64,000 nucleotides of DNA from Diplonema papillatum (GCA_030068145.1 JAPJBO010000563.1:1-64000), one strand, 5' to 3'. Shown: positions 26,774-37,960, counted from the first letter of the stretch. Made by a program: numbers and translations. Notes: generated by a model not told the origin, from the letters alone.

Positions 26774-29700
26774 GCCGTGATGCTACCATTGGATGGATTG
26801 TGGCTGAACGCCTCTTGCCGTGATGCTACCATTGGATGGATTATGGCTGAACGCCTCTTGCCGTGATGCTACCATTGGATGGATTGTGGCTGAACGCCTC
26901 TTGCCGTGATGCTACCACTGGATGGATTGTGGCTGAACGCCTCTTGCCGTGATGCTACCATTGGATGGATTATGGCTGAACGCCTCTTGCCGTGATGCTA
27001 CCATTGGATGGATTATGGCTGAACGCCTCTTGCCGTGATGCTACCATTGGATGGATTATGGCTGAACGCCTCTTGCCGTGATGCTACCATTGGATGGATT
27101 GTGGCTGAACGCCTCTTGCCGTGATGCTACCATTGGATGGATTATGGCTGAACGCCTCTTGCCGTGATGCTACCATTGGATGGATTATGGCTGAACGCCT
27201 CTTGCCGTGATGCTACCACTGGATGGATTATGGCTGAACGCCTCTTGCCGTGATGCTACCACTGGATGGATTATGGCTGAACGCCTCTTGCCGTGATGCT
27301 ACCACTGGATGGATTATGGCTGAACGCCTCTTGCCGTGATGCTACCATTGGATGGATTATGGCTGAACGCCTCTTGCCGTGATGCTACCATTGGATGGAT
27401 TATGGCTGAACGCCTCTTGCCGTGATGCTACCATTGGATGGATTATGGCTGAACGCCTCTTGCCGTGATGCTACCATTGGATGGATTATGGCTGAACGCC
27501 TCTTGCCGTGATGCTACCATTGGATGGATTATGGCTGAACGCCTCTTGCCGTGATGCTACCATTGGATGGATTATGGCTGAACGCCTCTTGCCGTGATGC
27601 TACCATTGGATGGATTATGGCTGAACGCCTCTTGCCGTGATGCTACCATTGGATGGATTGTGGCTGAACGCCTCTTGCCGTGATGCTACCATTGGATGGA
27701 TTATGGCTGAACGCCTCTTGCCGTGATGCTACCATTGGATGGATTATGGCTGAACGCCTCTTGCCGTGATGCTACCATTGGATGGATTATGGCTGAACGC
27801 CTCTTGCCGTGATGCTACCATTGGATGGATTATGGCTGAACGCCTCTTGCCGTGATGCTACCACTGGATGGATTATGGCTGAACGCCTCTTGCCGTGATG
27901 CTACCACTGGATGGATTATGGCTGAACGCCTCTTGCCGTGATGCTACCATTGGATGGATTATGGCTGAACGCCTCTTGCCGTGATGCTACCATTGGATGG
28001 ATTATGGCTGAACGCCTCTTGCCGTGATGCTACCATTGGATGGATTATGGCTGAACGCCTCTTGCCGTGATGCTACCACTGGATGGATTGTGGCTGAACG
28101 CCTCTTGCCGTGATGCTACCATTGGATGGATTATGGCTGAACGCCTCTTGCCGTGATGCTACCATTGGATGGATTATGGCTGAACGCCTCTTGCCGTGAT
28201 GCTACCATTGGATGGATTATGGCTGAACGCCTCTTGCCGTGATGCTACCATTGGATGGATTATGGCTGAACGCCTCTTGCCGTGATGCTACCACTGGATG
28301 GATTATGGCTGAACGCCTCTTGCCGTGATGCTACCACTGGATGGATTATGGCTGAACGCCTCTTGCCGTGATGCTACCATTGGATGGATTATGGCTGAAC
28401 GCCTCTTGCCGTGATGCTACCATTGGATGGATTATGGCTGAACGCCTCTTGCCGTGATGCTACCATTGGATGGATTGTGGCTGAACGCCTCTTGCCGTGA
28501 TGCTACCATTGGATGGATTATGGCTGAACGCCTCTTGCCGTGATGCTACCACTGGATGGATTATGGCTGAACGCCTCTTGCCGTGATGCTACCATTGGAT
28601 GGATTATGGCTGAACGCCTCTTGCCGTGATGCTACCATTGGATGGATTATGGCTGAACGCCTCTTGCCGTGATGCTACCATTGGATGGATTATGGCTGAA
28701 CGCCTCTTGCCGTGATGCTACCATTGGATGGATTATGGCTGAACGCCTCTTGCCGTGATGCTACCACTGGATGGATTGTGGCTGAACGCCTCTTGCCGTG
28801 ATGCTACCATTGGATGGATTATGGCTGAACGCCTCTTGCCGTGATGCTACCATTGGATGGATTATGGCTGAACGCCTCTTGCCGTGATGCTACCATTGGA
28901 TGGATTATGGCTGAACGCCTCTTGCCGTGATGCTACCATTGGATGGATTGTGGCTGAACGCCTCTTGCCGTGATGCTACCATTGGATGGATTATGGCTGA
29001 ACGCCTCTTGCCGTGATGCTACCACTGGATGGATTATGGCTGAACGCCTCTTGCCGTGATGCTACCACTGGATGGATTATGGCTGAACGCCTCTTGCCGT
29101 GATGCTACCATTGGATGGATTGTGGCTGAACGCCTCTTGCCGTGATGCTACCATTGGATGGATTATGGCTGAACGCCTCTTGCCGTGATGCTACCATTGG
29201 ATGGATTATGGCTGAACGCCTCTTGCCGTGATGCTACCATTGGATGGATTGTGGCTGAACGCCTCTTGCCGTGATGCTACCATTGGATGGATTATGGCTG
29301 AACGCCTCTTGCCGTGATGCTACCATTGGATGGATTGTGGCTGAACGCCTCTTGCCGTGATGCTACCATTGGATGGATTATGGCTGAACGCCTCTTGCCG
29401 TGATGCTACCATTGGATGGATTATGGCTGAACGCCTCTTGCCGTGATGCTACCATTGGATGGATTATGGCTGAACGCCTCTTGCCGTGATGCTACCATTG
29501 GATGGATTATGGCTGAACGCCTCTTGCCGTGATGCTACCATTGGATGGATTATGGCTGAACGCCTCTTGCCGTGATGCTACCATTGGATGGATTATGGCT
29601 GAACGCCTCTTGCCGTGATGCTACCACTGGATGGATTGTGGCTGAACGCCTCTTGCCGTGATGCTACCATTGGATGGATTATGGCTGAACGCCTCTTGCC

Positions 29701-30083
29701 GTGATGCTACCATTGGATGGATTATGGCTGAACGCCTCTTGCCGTGATGCTACCATTGGATGGATTATGGCTGAACGCCTCTTGCCGTGATGCTACCATT
29801 GGATGGATTATGGCTGAACGCCTCTTGCCGTGATGCTACCATTGGATGGATTATGGCTGAACGCCTCTTGCCGTGATGCTACCATTGGATGGATTATGGC
29901 TGAACGCCTCTTGCCGTGATGCTACCATTGGATGGATTATGGCTGAACGCCTCTTGCCGTGATGCTACCATTGGATGGATTATGGCTGAACGCCTCTTGC
30001 CGTGATGCTACCATTGGATGGATTGTGGCTGAACGCCTCTTGCCGTGATGCTACCACTGGATGGATTATGGCTGAACGCCTCT
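26774..30083 (+). repeat. 43-bp satellite, 77 copies
   Basis: Unit GCCGTGATGCTACCATTGGA plus TGGATTATGGCTGAACGCCTCTT, 43 bases, repeated 77 times over 3310 bases without a break. Only two positions vary: T or C in ACCAT/ACCAC and A or G in GATTAT/GATTGT. Marking units by these two sites shows repeated blocks; for example units 21-29 and 31-39 have the same order apart from one base in the first unit. So blocks of about 10 units (430 bases) have been duplicated. It contains no gene. Confidence 0.97.
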
Positions 30084-30275
30084 AAGCCAGAACCCAGTCT
30101 AGAGGAATGCGTGAGTTACTCAGGGCACATCGGATTTATCGGGCCACGACTAGCTTCGGCGAACGGCAACTTCCAATTTCACATCCAGATCCCGTGTCTC
30201 CAACCGGGTCTATACGAGTCCGAATGGACCGGCGGGCGAAACGCACTGCGGAGCCTTGTTGTTCCGAGGGTTTGA
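30084..30275 (+). CDS. possible C-terminal exon, unknown
   Basis: Directly after the satellite an open frame reads PEPSLEECVSYSGHIGFIGP, LASANGNFQFHIQIPCLQPG and LYESEWTGGRNALRSLVVPR, ending in TGA at 30275. Codon use is GC-biased at third positions. The satellite end provides the upstream codons in frame, so the true exon start is unclear. No family was recognised. Confidence 0.35.
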   Translation, partial: KPEPSLEECVSYSGHIGFIGPRLASANGNFQFHIQIPCLQPGLYESEWTGGRNALRSLVVPRV

Positions 30276-30464
30276 GCCTTACGGCCGGTTCCTACGGTTA
30301 TCTCCTAGTTCGGCACCACTCTTTCGCGGCGACCGCCACCGGCACCGCGAGGGTCACCATTGGAACACGTTCATTAACCTAAACGCGTGTAATTGAGACA
30401 CCCCGACCCGACCCGCAGCCCCGAAAGTGTCTCAATCAAGCGTTTTGGCTGTCTCAATTAAAAG

Positions 30465-30570
30465 GGGGGAGAGGTCGGATAATAACACTTATTTGACACG
30501 CGGCTGGTTGTCTAAAAACACTACCACTATTTCATCCTGCTACTGTTCGGCTACCCGGAATTTTTTTTAG
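30465..30570. mobile_element. half of the outer inverted-repeat element
   Basis: GGTCGGATAATAACACTTAT, TTGACACGCGGCTGGTTGTC and CATCCTGCTACTGTTCGGCT match 16165-16260 at high identity. It lacks the right end and the nested elements, so it split off before the nesting or lost that half. Confidence 0.75.
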
Positions 30571-30611
30571 TAGTTTGAACTGGATATCCAGCAAAAAACT
30601 GTGACGATAGA

Positions 30612-30680
30612 CTGCACATACCTACCCTTCAGAACGACACATAGTAGTAGTATGTGGCGGTACTGGAGGGTAGGTGTACA
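30612..30680. repeat. short inverted repeat around CTACCCTTCAG
   Basis: ACCTACCCTTCAG and CTGGAGGGTAGGT form arms 30-40 bases apart around an ACACATAGTAGTAGTATGTG centre. The flanking CTGTGACGATAGACTGCACA also occurs at 23235 without this insert, so the insert may be a tiny foldback element. Confidence 0.55.
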
Positions 30681-30747
30681 AAAATAAAAAACCCCCGGGG
30701 GGAAAATCTTAGTTTAATGTTTGGGCAGAGCAATGCCTTGCATGCAT

Positions 30748-30835
30748 GGTTGAGAGAGAGAGAGAGAGAGACGAGTTAGAGTGCAGGGACCATCTCTCCG
30801 GGGAGTATCCGGTCGCTCCACTACCTAGCAGCAAG
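30748..30835 (+). repeat. GA tract plus ACGAGTTAG motif
   Basis: A GA run of about 20 bases is followed by ACGAGTTAGAGTGCAGGGAC and CATCTCTCCGGGGAGTATCC. The same tract and tail occur at 61148-61215, and the tract with ACGAGTTAGAG inside the 60-kb array at 59985. Confidence 0.75.
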
Positions 30836-30952
30836 TCTTCTTCGAGGAAGATGTTGTCTAGGAAAGGGATATTTTATTTCCCTTTCTCTGCAGCGACGGA
30901 CCTCGCTTCGTGGTGCCAGCACGAGGGGAGAACTTGGAGATACAGAGAAAGA

Positions 30953-31155
30953 AATACTCGAGGGACTGCCTTGTGCTCATTTCGAAGGAGGCTAGAGGGG
31001 GAGAAAACAATACAACTACAAAGTGGGTCGTTTTTTGTTGAACGCTTACGCCCGCCACTGAACCCAGATTTACCTGGGTTTCGTGTGGGCTACAGCACAT
31101 TTACCTCCTTTGATCTATCGCAACGGGCAGTCTCAAGCATCCTACAAAGCAGGAA
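30953..31155 (+). mobile_element. SINE-like repeat A, near full length
   Basis: Same 5' start (ACTCGAGGGACTGCCTTGTG) and body as 21755-21970, with a shortened 3' end (CAAGCATCCTACAAAGCAGG). Confidence 0.85.
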
Positions 31156-31242
31156 GAAATGTGAAAACGGGTTTTTGCCTAATGGAAAAAACAGAGGGTT
31201 GGATGGAGAGGAAGCAGGCGTGCGTCGAGGAAGCACCCGGCC

Positions 31243-31455
31243 ACCATTTGTTCTTCGCTTACACCACCGTGTGTTGTTTCTCGCTCAGGACTTTTGACCT
31301 GTTGTGTTTGTGTGATTTGTCGTGTAGGGGTAGACCCGCATGACCTCATGTCCGTTCAACACGTGGTTCGGTAGTTACAGCACTTGGGATCCCTTCTGTT
31401 CTTTGTCGGGCAGCATCGTCGAGCATTTCCTTTGAAGCTGGCGCTTATGTATAAA
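31243..31455 (+). mobile_element. SINE-like repeat B, copy 2
   Basis: Nearly identical to 7174-7391, ending GCTGGCGCTTATGTATAAAA. An A-rich tail of variable length follows both copies. Confidence 0.85.
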
Positions 31456-31597
31456 AAAGAGGGGGGGAAATCGTAGTTTCGTGTTCAGGCGCTACTTGCT
31501 TCTCGTGTGTTTGATGCTAGCATCAAGTCTTCTTCGCGGAATGCAGAGCCTTATTTTCTGTTCTTTTCTTTCTTTCGTTGTCGGGGGAGCGACATAC

Positions 31598-32817
31598 GCG
31601 AAGTTCTTGGAGTCGGATCTCTTCAGCGCCTCGTTCGAGTCGCGGAGGAGGAACGTCTGCAGGTACGTCTTGGCGAGCGCCAGCCGCGACGCGACGAGCG
31701 CTGCGCAGCAGAGCTGCCGCCAGCAGACGACCTCCGGGCTCGCCCCCGACGCCGCGTGCACGAACGACGCTGCGACGGCCACCGGCGCCGCGATGGTCAG
31801 CCACGACAGCAGCTTCAGGCCGAAGGTCCTATAGTATCCCGCGCACCCCGCAAGTGACCCGTCAAGCGGCGGCTGTTCGGCTGCCGAGCCGTCGGCCTGC
31901 GGGCCACCAGCCTCCGGGGCCTGGTTCAGGAACGGGTTGTTCTGCATGTTTTTGTTGAGGCGGGCGAGTTTGTAGTTCAGCAGGTCCTGCTGCCTTTTTT
32001 TTTCGACCTCCGCGAGGGCGTTGCCGGCTCGGTCGCTCAGCTGGTAGTGGCAGCGGACGAGGCGCCACGTCGCCGAAGACAGCCCGTACGTGGCGGCGAC
32101 GCACGTGACAGCGGTGATGAACGTGAGGACGAAAGGCGACGGAGTGGCGATGCGCCAGAGCGCGGCTATGATGGGGACAGGCGCACCGGAGGTGAGCTTC
32201 TGCTTCCAGTGTTCGTTGAGGATGACCGCGGTGCTGTGCAGCTCGAAGTTCAGCGACGGAATCTCCTCCGAGATCACGACACCAAGAACCCCTATACTCG
32301 CTGCCATTGACGCGTACACCGCCGAAAGCCCAGCCGACTCTTGCGTTGAGTAGCACGTGTTGTGCAGGCCCAGGAGCAGGACGATGGCTGCCACAAACAG
32401 CACCAACGCCGCAGCGTCGGCTGGGCTGGCGTGCAGGCTGAGCTCTCCTGGCTCGTCCCTGCCACGGACGCCCCAGGTCCACACCAGGCGGAGCCCGCAG
32501 AGCAAAAGCGCTGCGACGATCGCGTTGGTGAGGACGGCGAGGCCGGTGTGGAAGGGGAAGCTGAACAGGTAGCCGTGCCCGACGAAGTCCTGGCTGAGGG
32601 CCGACTGCCGCGCCTTCTTGACGTCCTTGATGGCGGCCTGCTGCAGCTCGCGGTCGGTCGGCAGGCGGAGGAACGCGAGCCCGCTGACCAGCCAGTCGGC
32701 GGCGTAGTAAGGGGCGGGGATCCCGCCGACGTCACCCCCGCACACCTTCCCCAGCACAGCGAGGGCGCCTACCTCGGACACCGTCGGCAACGACAGCAGC
32801 CCCCACAGCAGCGGCAT
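31598..32817 (-). CDS. TMEM161-family membrane protein, long exon
   Basis: The ATG at 32817 opens a 406-codon exon with at least seven hydrophobic segments. It shows AVLTNAIVAALLLCGLRLVW, DAAALVLFVAAIVLLLG, ASMAASIGVLGVVISEEIPS, FVLTFITAVTCVAATYGLSS then WRLVRCHYQLS, LKLLSWLTIAAPVAVAASFV, and LCCAALVASRLALAKTYLQT followed by FLLRDSNEALKRS. The order, the single ATWRLVRCHY step and the final R-L-A-x-x-x-x-Y-L-Q helix parallel animal TMEM161A/B, for which the biochemical role is unsettled. The exon ends at an exact donor (GC/GTATGT at 31598). The last helix pair is missing; the exon at 22620-22802 is the candidate. A glutamine- and asparagine-rich loop lies around residues 275-315. Fragments of both ends are duplicated nearby. 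Confidence 0.75.
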
Positions 32818-32874
32818 CTTGCTCTACGGGGGGTCCCGGGGGGGATATCTTGTTTTGTGTTTGTTTAATGTGTG

Positions 32875-34965
32875 AGAGACAGAACACCGTCTCTGATGCA
32901 TGGCTCAATGTGCAGACGGGGGAAATCATAGTATATCGTTTAGACAGAACACCGTCTCTTTACGCATGTTTGAGGGAAATATCTTAGTTTCTTCTTAGCT
33001 AATGATCAGGCTGAAGATTGTCACTCCCGCTTGGGAGACCCTAGTTTGGCTTAACGTGCAGACTGTAGACTGTCTCTCCCGCTTGGGGGGGAAATCATAG
33101 TATAACGTTTAGACAGAACACCGTCTCTGATGCATGGCTTAATGTGCAGACTGTAGACTGTCTCTCCCGCTTGGGGGGGAAATCATAGTATAACGTTTAG
33201 ACAGAACACTGTCTCTTTACGCATGTTTGAGGGAAATATCTTAGTTTAATGATCAGGCTGAAGATTGTCACTCCCGCTTGGGAGGCCTTAGTTTGACGTA
33301 GTTAGACAGAACACCGTCTCTGATGCATGGCTTAATGTGCAGACTGTAGACTGTCTCTCCCGCTTGGGGGGGAAATCATAGTATAACGTTTAGACAGAAC
33401 ACTGTCTCTTTACGCATGTTTGAGGGAAATATCTTAGTTTAATGATCAGGCTGAAGATTGTCACTCCCGCTTGGGAGACCTTAGTTTGACGTAGTTAGAC
33501 AGAACACCGTCTCTGATGCATGGCTTAATGTGCAGACTGTAGACTGTCTCTCCCGCTTGGGGGGGAAATCATAGTATAACGTTTAGACAGAACACTGTCT
33601 CTTTACGCATGTTTGAGGGAAATATCTTAGTTTAATGATCAGGCTGAAGATTGTCACTCCCGCTTGGGAGACCTTAGTTTGACGTAGTTAGACAGAACAC
33701 CGTCTCTGATGCATGGCTTAATGTGCAGACTGTAGACTGTCTCTCCCGCTTGGGGGGGAAATCATAGTATAACGTTTAGACAGAACACTGTCTCTCTACG
33801 CATGTTTGAGGGAAATATCTTAGTTTAATGATCAGGCTGAAGATTGTCACTCCCGCTTGGAAGACCTTAGTTTGACGTTTAGAACACCGTCTCTGATGCA
33901 TGGCTTAATGTGCAGACTGTAGACTGTCTCTCCCGCTTGGGGGGGAAACCATACCGTCTCTGATGCATGGCTTAATGCGCAGACTGTAGACTGTCTCTCC
34001 CGCTTGGGGGGGAAATCATAGTATAACGTTTAGACAGAACACTGTCTCTTTACGCATGTTTGAGGGAAATATCTTAGTTTAATGATCAGGCTGAAGATTG
34101 TCACTCCCGCTTGGGAGACCTTAGTTTGACGTAGTTAGACAGAACACCGTCTCTGATGCATGGCTTAACGTGCAGACTGTAGACTGTCTCTCCCGCTTGG
34201 GGGGGAAATCATAGTATAACGTTTAGACAGAACACCGTCTCTGATGCATGGCTTAATGTGCAGACTGTAGACTGTCTCTCCCGCTTGGGGGGGAAATCAT
34301 AGTATAACGTTTAGACAGAACACTGTCTCGTTACGCATGTTTGAGGGAAACATCTTAGTTTAATGTAGACGGTAGACTGTCACTCCCGCTTGGGGGGGAA
34401 ATCATAGGATAACGTTTAGACAGAACACCGTCTCTGATGCATGGCTTAATGTGCAGACGGTAGACTGTCTCTCCCAAGCGAAATTCTAGTTGATCGTTTA
34501 GACAGAACACCGTCTCTGATGCATGGCTTAATGTGCAGACGGTAGACTGTCTCTCCCAAGCGAAATTCTAGTTTATCGTTTAGACAGAACACCGTCTCTG
34601 ATGCATGGCTTAATGTGCAGACGGTAGACTGTCTCTCCCAAGCGAAATTCTAGTTTATCGTTTAGACAGAACACCGTCTCTGATGCATGGCTTAATGTGC
34701 AGACGGTAGACTGTCTCTCCCAAGCGAAACTCTAGTTTATCGTTTAGACAGAACCGTGTCTCTCGTGCATGTTACGGGGGGAGATAGTAGGGTCATGCTT
34801 AGACAGAACCGTGTCTCTCGTGCATGTTACGGGGGGAGATAGTAGGGTCATGCTTAGACAGAACCGTGTCTCTCGTGCATGTTACGGGGGGAGATAGTAG
34901 GGTCATGCTTAGACAGAACCGTGTCTCTCGTGCATGTTACGGGGGGAGATAGTAGGGTCATGCTT
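32875..34965 (+). repeat. satellite with 193-base higher-order period
   Basis: Built from related 50-100 base modules: GACAGAACACCGTCTCTGAT, GCATGGCTTAATGTGCAGAC, CTGTCTCTCCCGCTTGGGGG and AATGATCAGGCTGAAGATTG. Between 33295 and 33874 the higher-order unit is exactly 193 bases three times running. From 34480 it becomes about 83-base units and from 34745 a 58-base unit (GTGTCTCTCGTGCATGTTAC). Its module resembles the TTAGTTT..TTTAGGCAGARCACTGCCTC repeat at 31470 and 55850, a likely ancestor. Confidence 0.92.
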
Positions 34966-34974
34966 AGGCAGAAC

Positions 34975-35110
34975 ACTGCCTGTTGTCGGCCGCACCTTTT
35001 TGGACGTTTTTGATGTCTGGCCTGCTGCAGCTCGCGGTCTGTCTGCAGGTGGAGGAAGCCGTCGGCGGCGTAGTAAGGGGTGGGGATCCCGCTAACAACA
35101 CCTGTAGGCA
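34975..35110 (-). pseudogene. partial copy of the TMEM161-like N-terminal region
   Basis: Repeats 32605-32735 (codons for PYYAADW, RLPTDRELQQ) with substitutions and indels. Together with the copy at 26.6 kb it shows that both ends of the exon have been duplicated outward. Confidence 0.75.
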
Positions 35111-35254
35111 ATACTGCTGCGGAAGGGAATGGTGGTGTAGCAGACTCCTTTCGGGTTTTAGATCGTACCACTGTGGGTTCATGCTAACTAAACACGTTGG
35201 GAGTGCTGGATGGGTCTCCAGCTCCTGGACGCTACCGGTTCGGTCGTGAACCTT

Positions 35255-36243
35255 GTGGCCGTTCCAGTGACCAACTCCAATTTGGAACCGACCCTCAGTC
35301 TTGTGGCCGTTCCAGTGACCAACTCCAATTTGGAACCGACCCTCAGTCTTGAGGCCGTTCCGGTGACCAACTCCAATTTGGAACCGACCCTCAGTCTTGA
35401 GGCCGTTCCAGTGACCAACTCCAATTTGGAACCGACCCCCAGTCTTGAGGCCGTTCCAGTGACCAACTCCAATTTGGAACCGACCCTCAGTCTTGAGGCC
35501 GTTCCAGTGACCAACTCCAATTTGGAACCGACCCTCAGTCTTGAGGCCGTTCCAGTGACCAACTCCAATTTGGAACCGACCCCCAGTCTTGAGGCCGTTC
35601 AATTGCTGTTGACACGGAAACCTTCTCCACTTCGGCCTTCAATGTTCTCCATTGAATATTCGCTACTACAACCAAGATCTGCACTCATCCACGCTCCATC
35701 GAGGCTCACGCCAAGGCCGTTCCAGTGACCAACTCCAATTTGGAACCGACCCTCAGTCTTGAGGCCGTTCCAGTGACCAACTCCAATTTGGAACCGACCC
35801 CCAGTCTTGAGGCCGTTCCAGTGACCAACTCCAATTTGGAACCGACCCCCAGTCTTGAGGCCGTTCCAGTGACCAACTCCAATTTGGAACCGACCCCCAG
35901 TCTTGAGGCCGTTCCAGTGACCAACTCCAATTTGGAACCGACCCTCAGTCTTGAGGCCGTTCCAGTGACCAACTCCAATTTGGAACCGACCCCCAGTCTT
36001 GAGGCCGTTCCAGTGACCAACTCCAATTTGGAACCGACCCTCAGTCTTGTGGCCGTTCCAGTGACCAACTCCAATTTGGAACCGACCCCCAGTCTTGAGG
36101 CCGTTCCAGTGACCAACTCCAATTTGAAACCGACCCTCAGTCTTGAGGCCGTTCCAGTGACCAACTCCAATTTGGAACCGACCCCCAGTCTTGAGGCCGT
36201 TCCAGTGACCAACTCCAATTTGGAACCGACCCTCAGTCTTCTG
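35255..36243 (+). repeat. 48-bp minisatellite in two blocks (7 and 11 copies)
   Basis: Unit GTTCCAGTGACCAACTCCAA plus TTTGGAACCGACCCTCAGTCTTGAGGCC, 48 bases, so 16 codons and frame-preserving. Several frames are open, for example VPVTNSNLEPTLSLEA on plus and GRFQIGVGHWNGLKTE on minus. A unique 112-base segment at 35601-35712 divides the blocks. Without codon bias or flanking exon evidence I do not call it a gene. Confidence 0.95.
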
Positions 36244-36291
36244 CAACACCTCGAAATAAGTTACACTCCATATTATTTACACTTACTGCTA

Positions 36292-36470
36292 ACATGTACA
36301 CTTATTGTTAACAACTTTCGTTGTTAACAATAAGTGTAGGGGGAGTTTAGTCGTAGAAGCCAGCTCCTCCCGAGTTCTCGTACACTATTGTTAACATTTC
36401 TCGTTGTTAACAATAAGTGTAGGGGGAGTTTAGTCGTAGAAGCCAGCTCCTCCCGAGTTCTCCTGGTGTC
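36292..36470. repeat. duplicated hairpin TTATTGTTAACAA
   Basis: TACACTTATTGTTAACAA and TTGTTAACAATAAGTGTA form an 18-base-pair stem with a six-base loop. The hairpin and the following GGGGGAGTTTAGTCGTAGAA are duplicated with a period of about 100 bases; the second stem is slightly imperfect. Confidence 0.85.
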
Positions 36471-36665
36471 GATTCGAGGTGGTCGTGTTCATCTAGCCAT
36501 GCGTCTTGCTTCTATATTCCCTCAGTAAACTGCAAGTACTGCGGGTTACGGTCCGTTAGACGAAAGGAAACGAGGAGGAACAGGGCAAAGGGGCATTGCA
36601 GCCGTGCCCGTTTCTTAGGCGTGCGTGCGGACTTCCGCTTTTTCGCGTGTTTTAAGGAGAGGGGT

Positions 36666-36848
36666 GTGAGCCGGTTCATCCCCTCTCTTGATAGACCGTG
36701 ATGGAACGAAGAATACAGCGCCGGGCAATTCGATGCAGCTCCAGGGACTAGAGATGGACCAGATAGACCGTGGTGGACCGTGATTCATTGTGGTAAACAG
36801 CGGCAGGCACTTCAATGCAGTCTCGAGAGATAGGGACGGACCGGCTCA
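36666..36848. mobile_element. MITE family D, copy 2
   Basis: Same ends and body as 20812-20989. GGGGT lies on both sides if the ends are read GTGAGCC...GGCTCAC, a likely 5-base target duplication. Confidence 0.85.
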
Positions 36849-37023
36849 CGGGGTGTTCTTGGAAGGGGAGCTGCCGGAAGCGGGCCAGGGACGCGAGATC
36901 GCGAAGAATCGTCGAGTCTTTCTTTCGACGGAGGCCATAGAGGGGACAGTCTTAGTTTCGTGTTTGGGCAGAAGCCTGCCTCTCTGGGGAGGGAGAACCC
37001 AGTACAACTACAAATGGATCGTT

Positions 37024-37100
37024 GTCTTTTAGAGGTCAAGTTCGCTTGAAATTCCGGGGGTTTAGGGTCTCCGTGTGACCGTCCATGAATGGGTTCTCTT
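37024..37100 (+). repeat. dispersed repeat F
   Basis: TTTAGAGGTCAAGTTCGCTT, AAATTCCGGGGGTTTAGGGT, CTCCGTGTGACC and GAATGGGTTCTCTTAG. This longer form is shared with 51073 and 59243. Confidence 0.8.
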
Positions 37101-37561
37101 AGTACTCAAGAAAGGGCTATGTGGTTACGGGTTGTATATTTAGTGCACGCTTTCGTTACGGGTTATGGCTAGCCATGTCCGGGACTGTTTGTGACCGACT
37201 TGTTAGTACTAACAATGGTGTGATCCATATAGTACGGTGAAACCATGGTAGAACTACGGAAGAACTACGGAAAACTCGAAAGGGGTGTCCAAAAATTATT
37301 TTTTCCGGCGCTCGGGATTTTTCAGGAACCCGGGTATCGGCTAGGGGGTAATGCTTTTTCAGACAGGGTTTCCGCACCTTTTTTCATGCAGCGTTTTGAT
37401 GACATTTGAGCACTGGGAGCGAAATAAATGTGAAAACGGGGGTTTGCCATGAGGAAAGGAGAAGTGAAGGCTGACGATGTTGTTCGACCAGACTCGAGTG
37501 CATTGTTACTTTCGTTTTCCTTTGGCATCCCACGCATCCTAGACGTGACTGTTCTGGTTGA

Positions 37562-37960
37562 GTGCGACGTTATGTCGCTGGCAGCCAGAAAGCAGACGAC
37601 ACACGGTTGCGCACCCTCGTAAATGATCTCATGCACGAGCGGGTATGCATCAGGCGTATTCCTGCAGTGCTGGAAAAGACGTGTGGCGTAAAGGTGTCTC
37701 GTCGGCGCGTCGAAGAGATCTGGGCCTTGAACCTAGTCTCGCGAGATATGGAGTTCCTGAAGGAAACCCAAAACTGCAATGTCGCCCTGCAGTTCGATAC
37801 TGGGTCACTAGACCCGGCTTCACGATGGGCCGGTGGCCACTTTACAGCGACATGGAAAAACGATGAAGGGAGAATCCTGTGGCACGACCTCGACGTCCAC
37901 ATCACATGCCTTAAGCACGGCGATGCCGTCAATGGTATCGTCCAGAAGATGATTCAGTAA
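37562..37960 (+). CDS. transposon-encoded reading frame, possible transposase part
   Basis: A 133-codon stretch: LVNDLMHERVCIRRIPAVLE, KTCGVKVSRRRVEEIWALNL then QNCNVALQFDTGSLDPASRW, GGHFTATWKNDEGRILWHDL. The second half resembles the start of an RNase-H-fold catalytic core (A-L-x-F-D-T/G...H-F-x-A-T), as in several cut-and-paste transposases, after a helix-turn-helix-like part. Frames beyond it are interrupted, so the element is probably dead. The start codon is not defined. Assignment rests on context and motif shape only. Confidence 0.4.
   Translation: MRRYVAGSQKADDTRLRTLVNDLMHERVCIRRIPAVLEKTCGVKVSRRRVEEIWALNLVSRDMEFLKETQNCNVALQFDTGSLDPASRWAGGHFTATWKNDEGRILWHDLDVHITCLKHGDAVNGIVQKMIQ

Noticed and set aside
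26774-30083. Possible CRISPR or centromere core
   Set aside because: There are no unique spacers, and 3.3 kb of a single 43-base unit is not enough to call a centromere.
31507-32868. Plus-strand frames opposite the TMEM161-like exon
   Set aside because: Antisense shadows rich in R, A and G; the minus strand holds the membrane helices.
35188-36327. Open frames of 120-216 codons with 16-residue repeats (VPVTNSNLEPTLSLEA and others)
   Set aside because: The 48-base unit is frame-preserving on both strands, so open frames are automatic. No unique coding flanks or start support a repeat protein.
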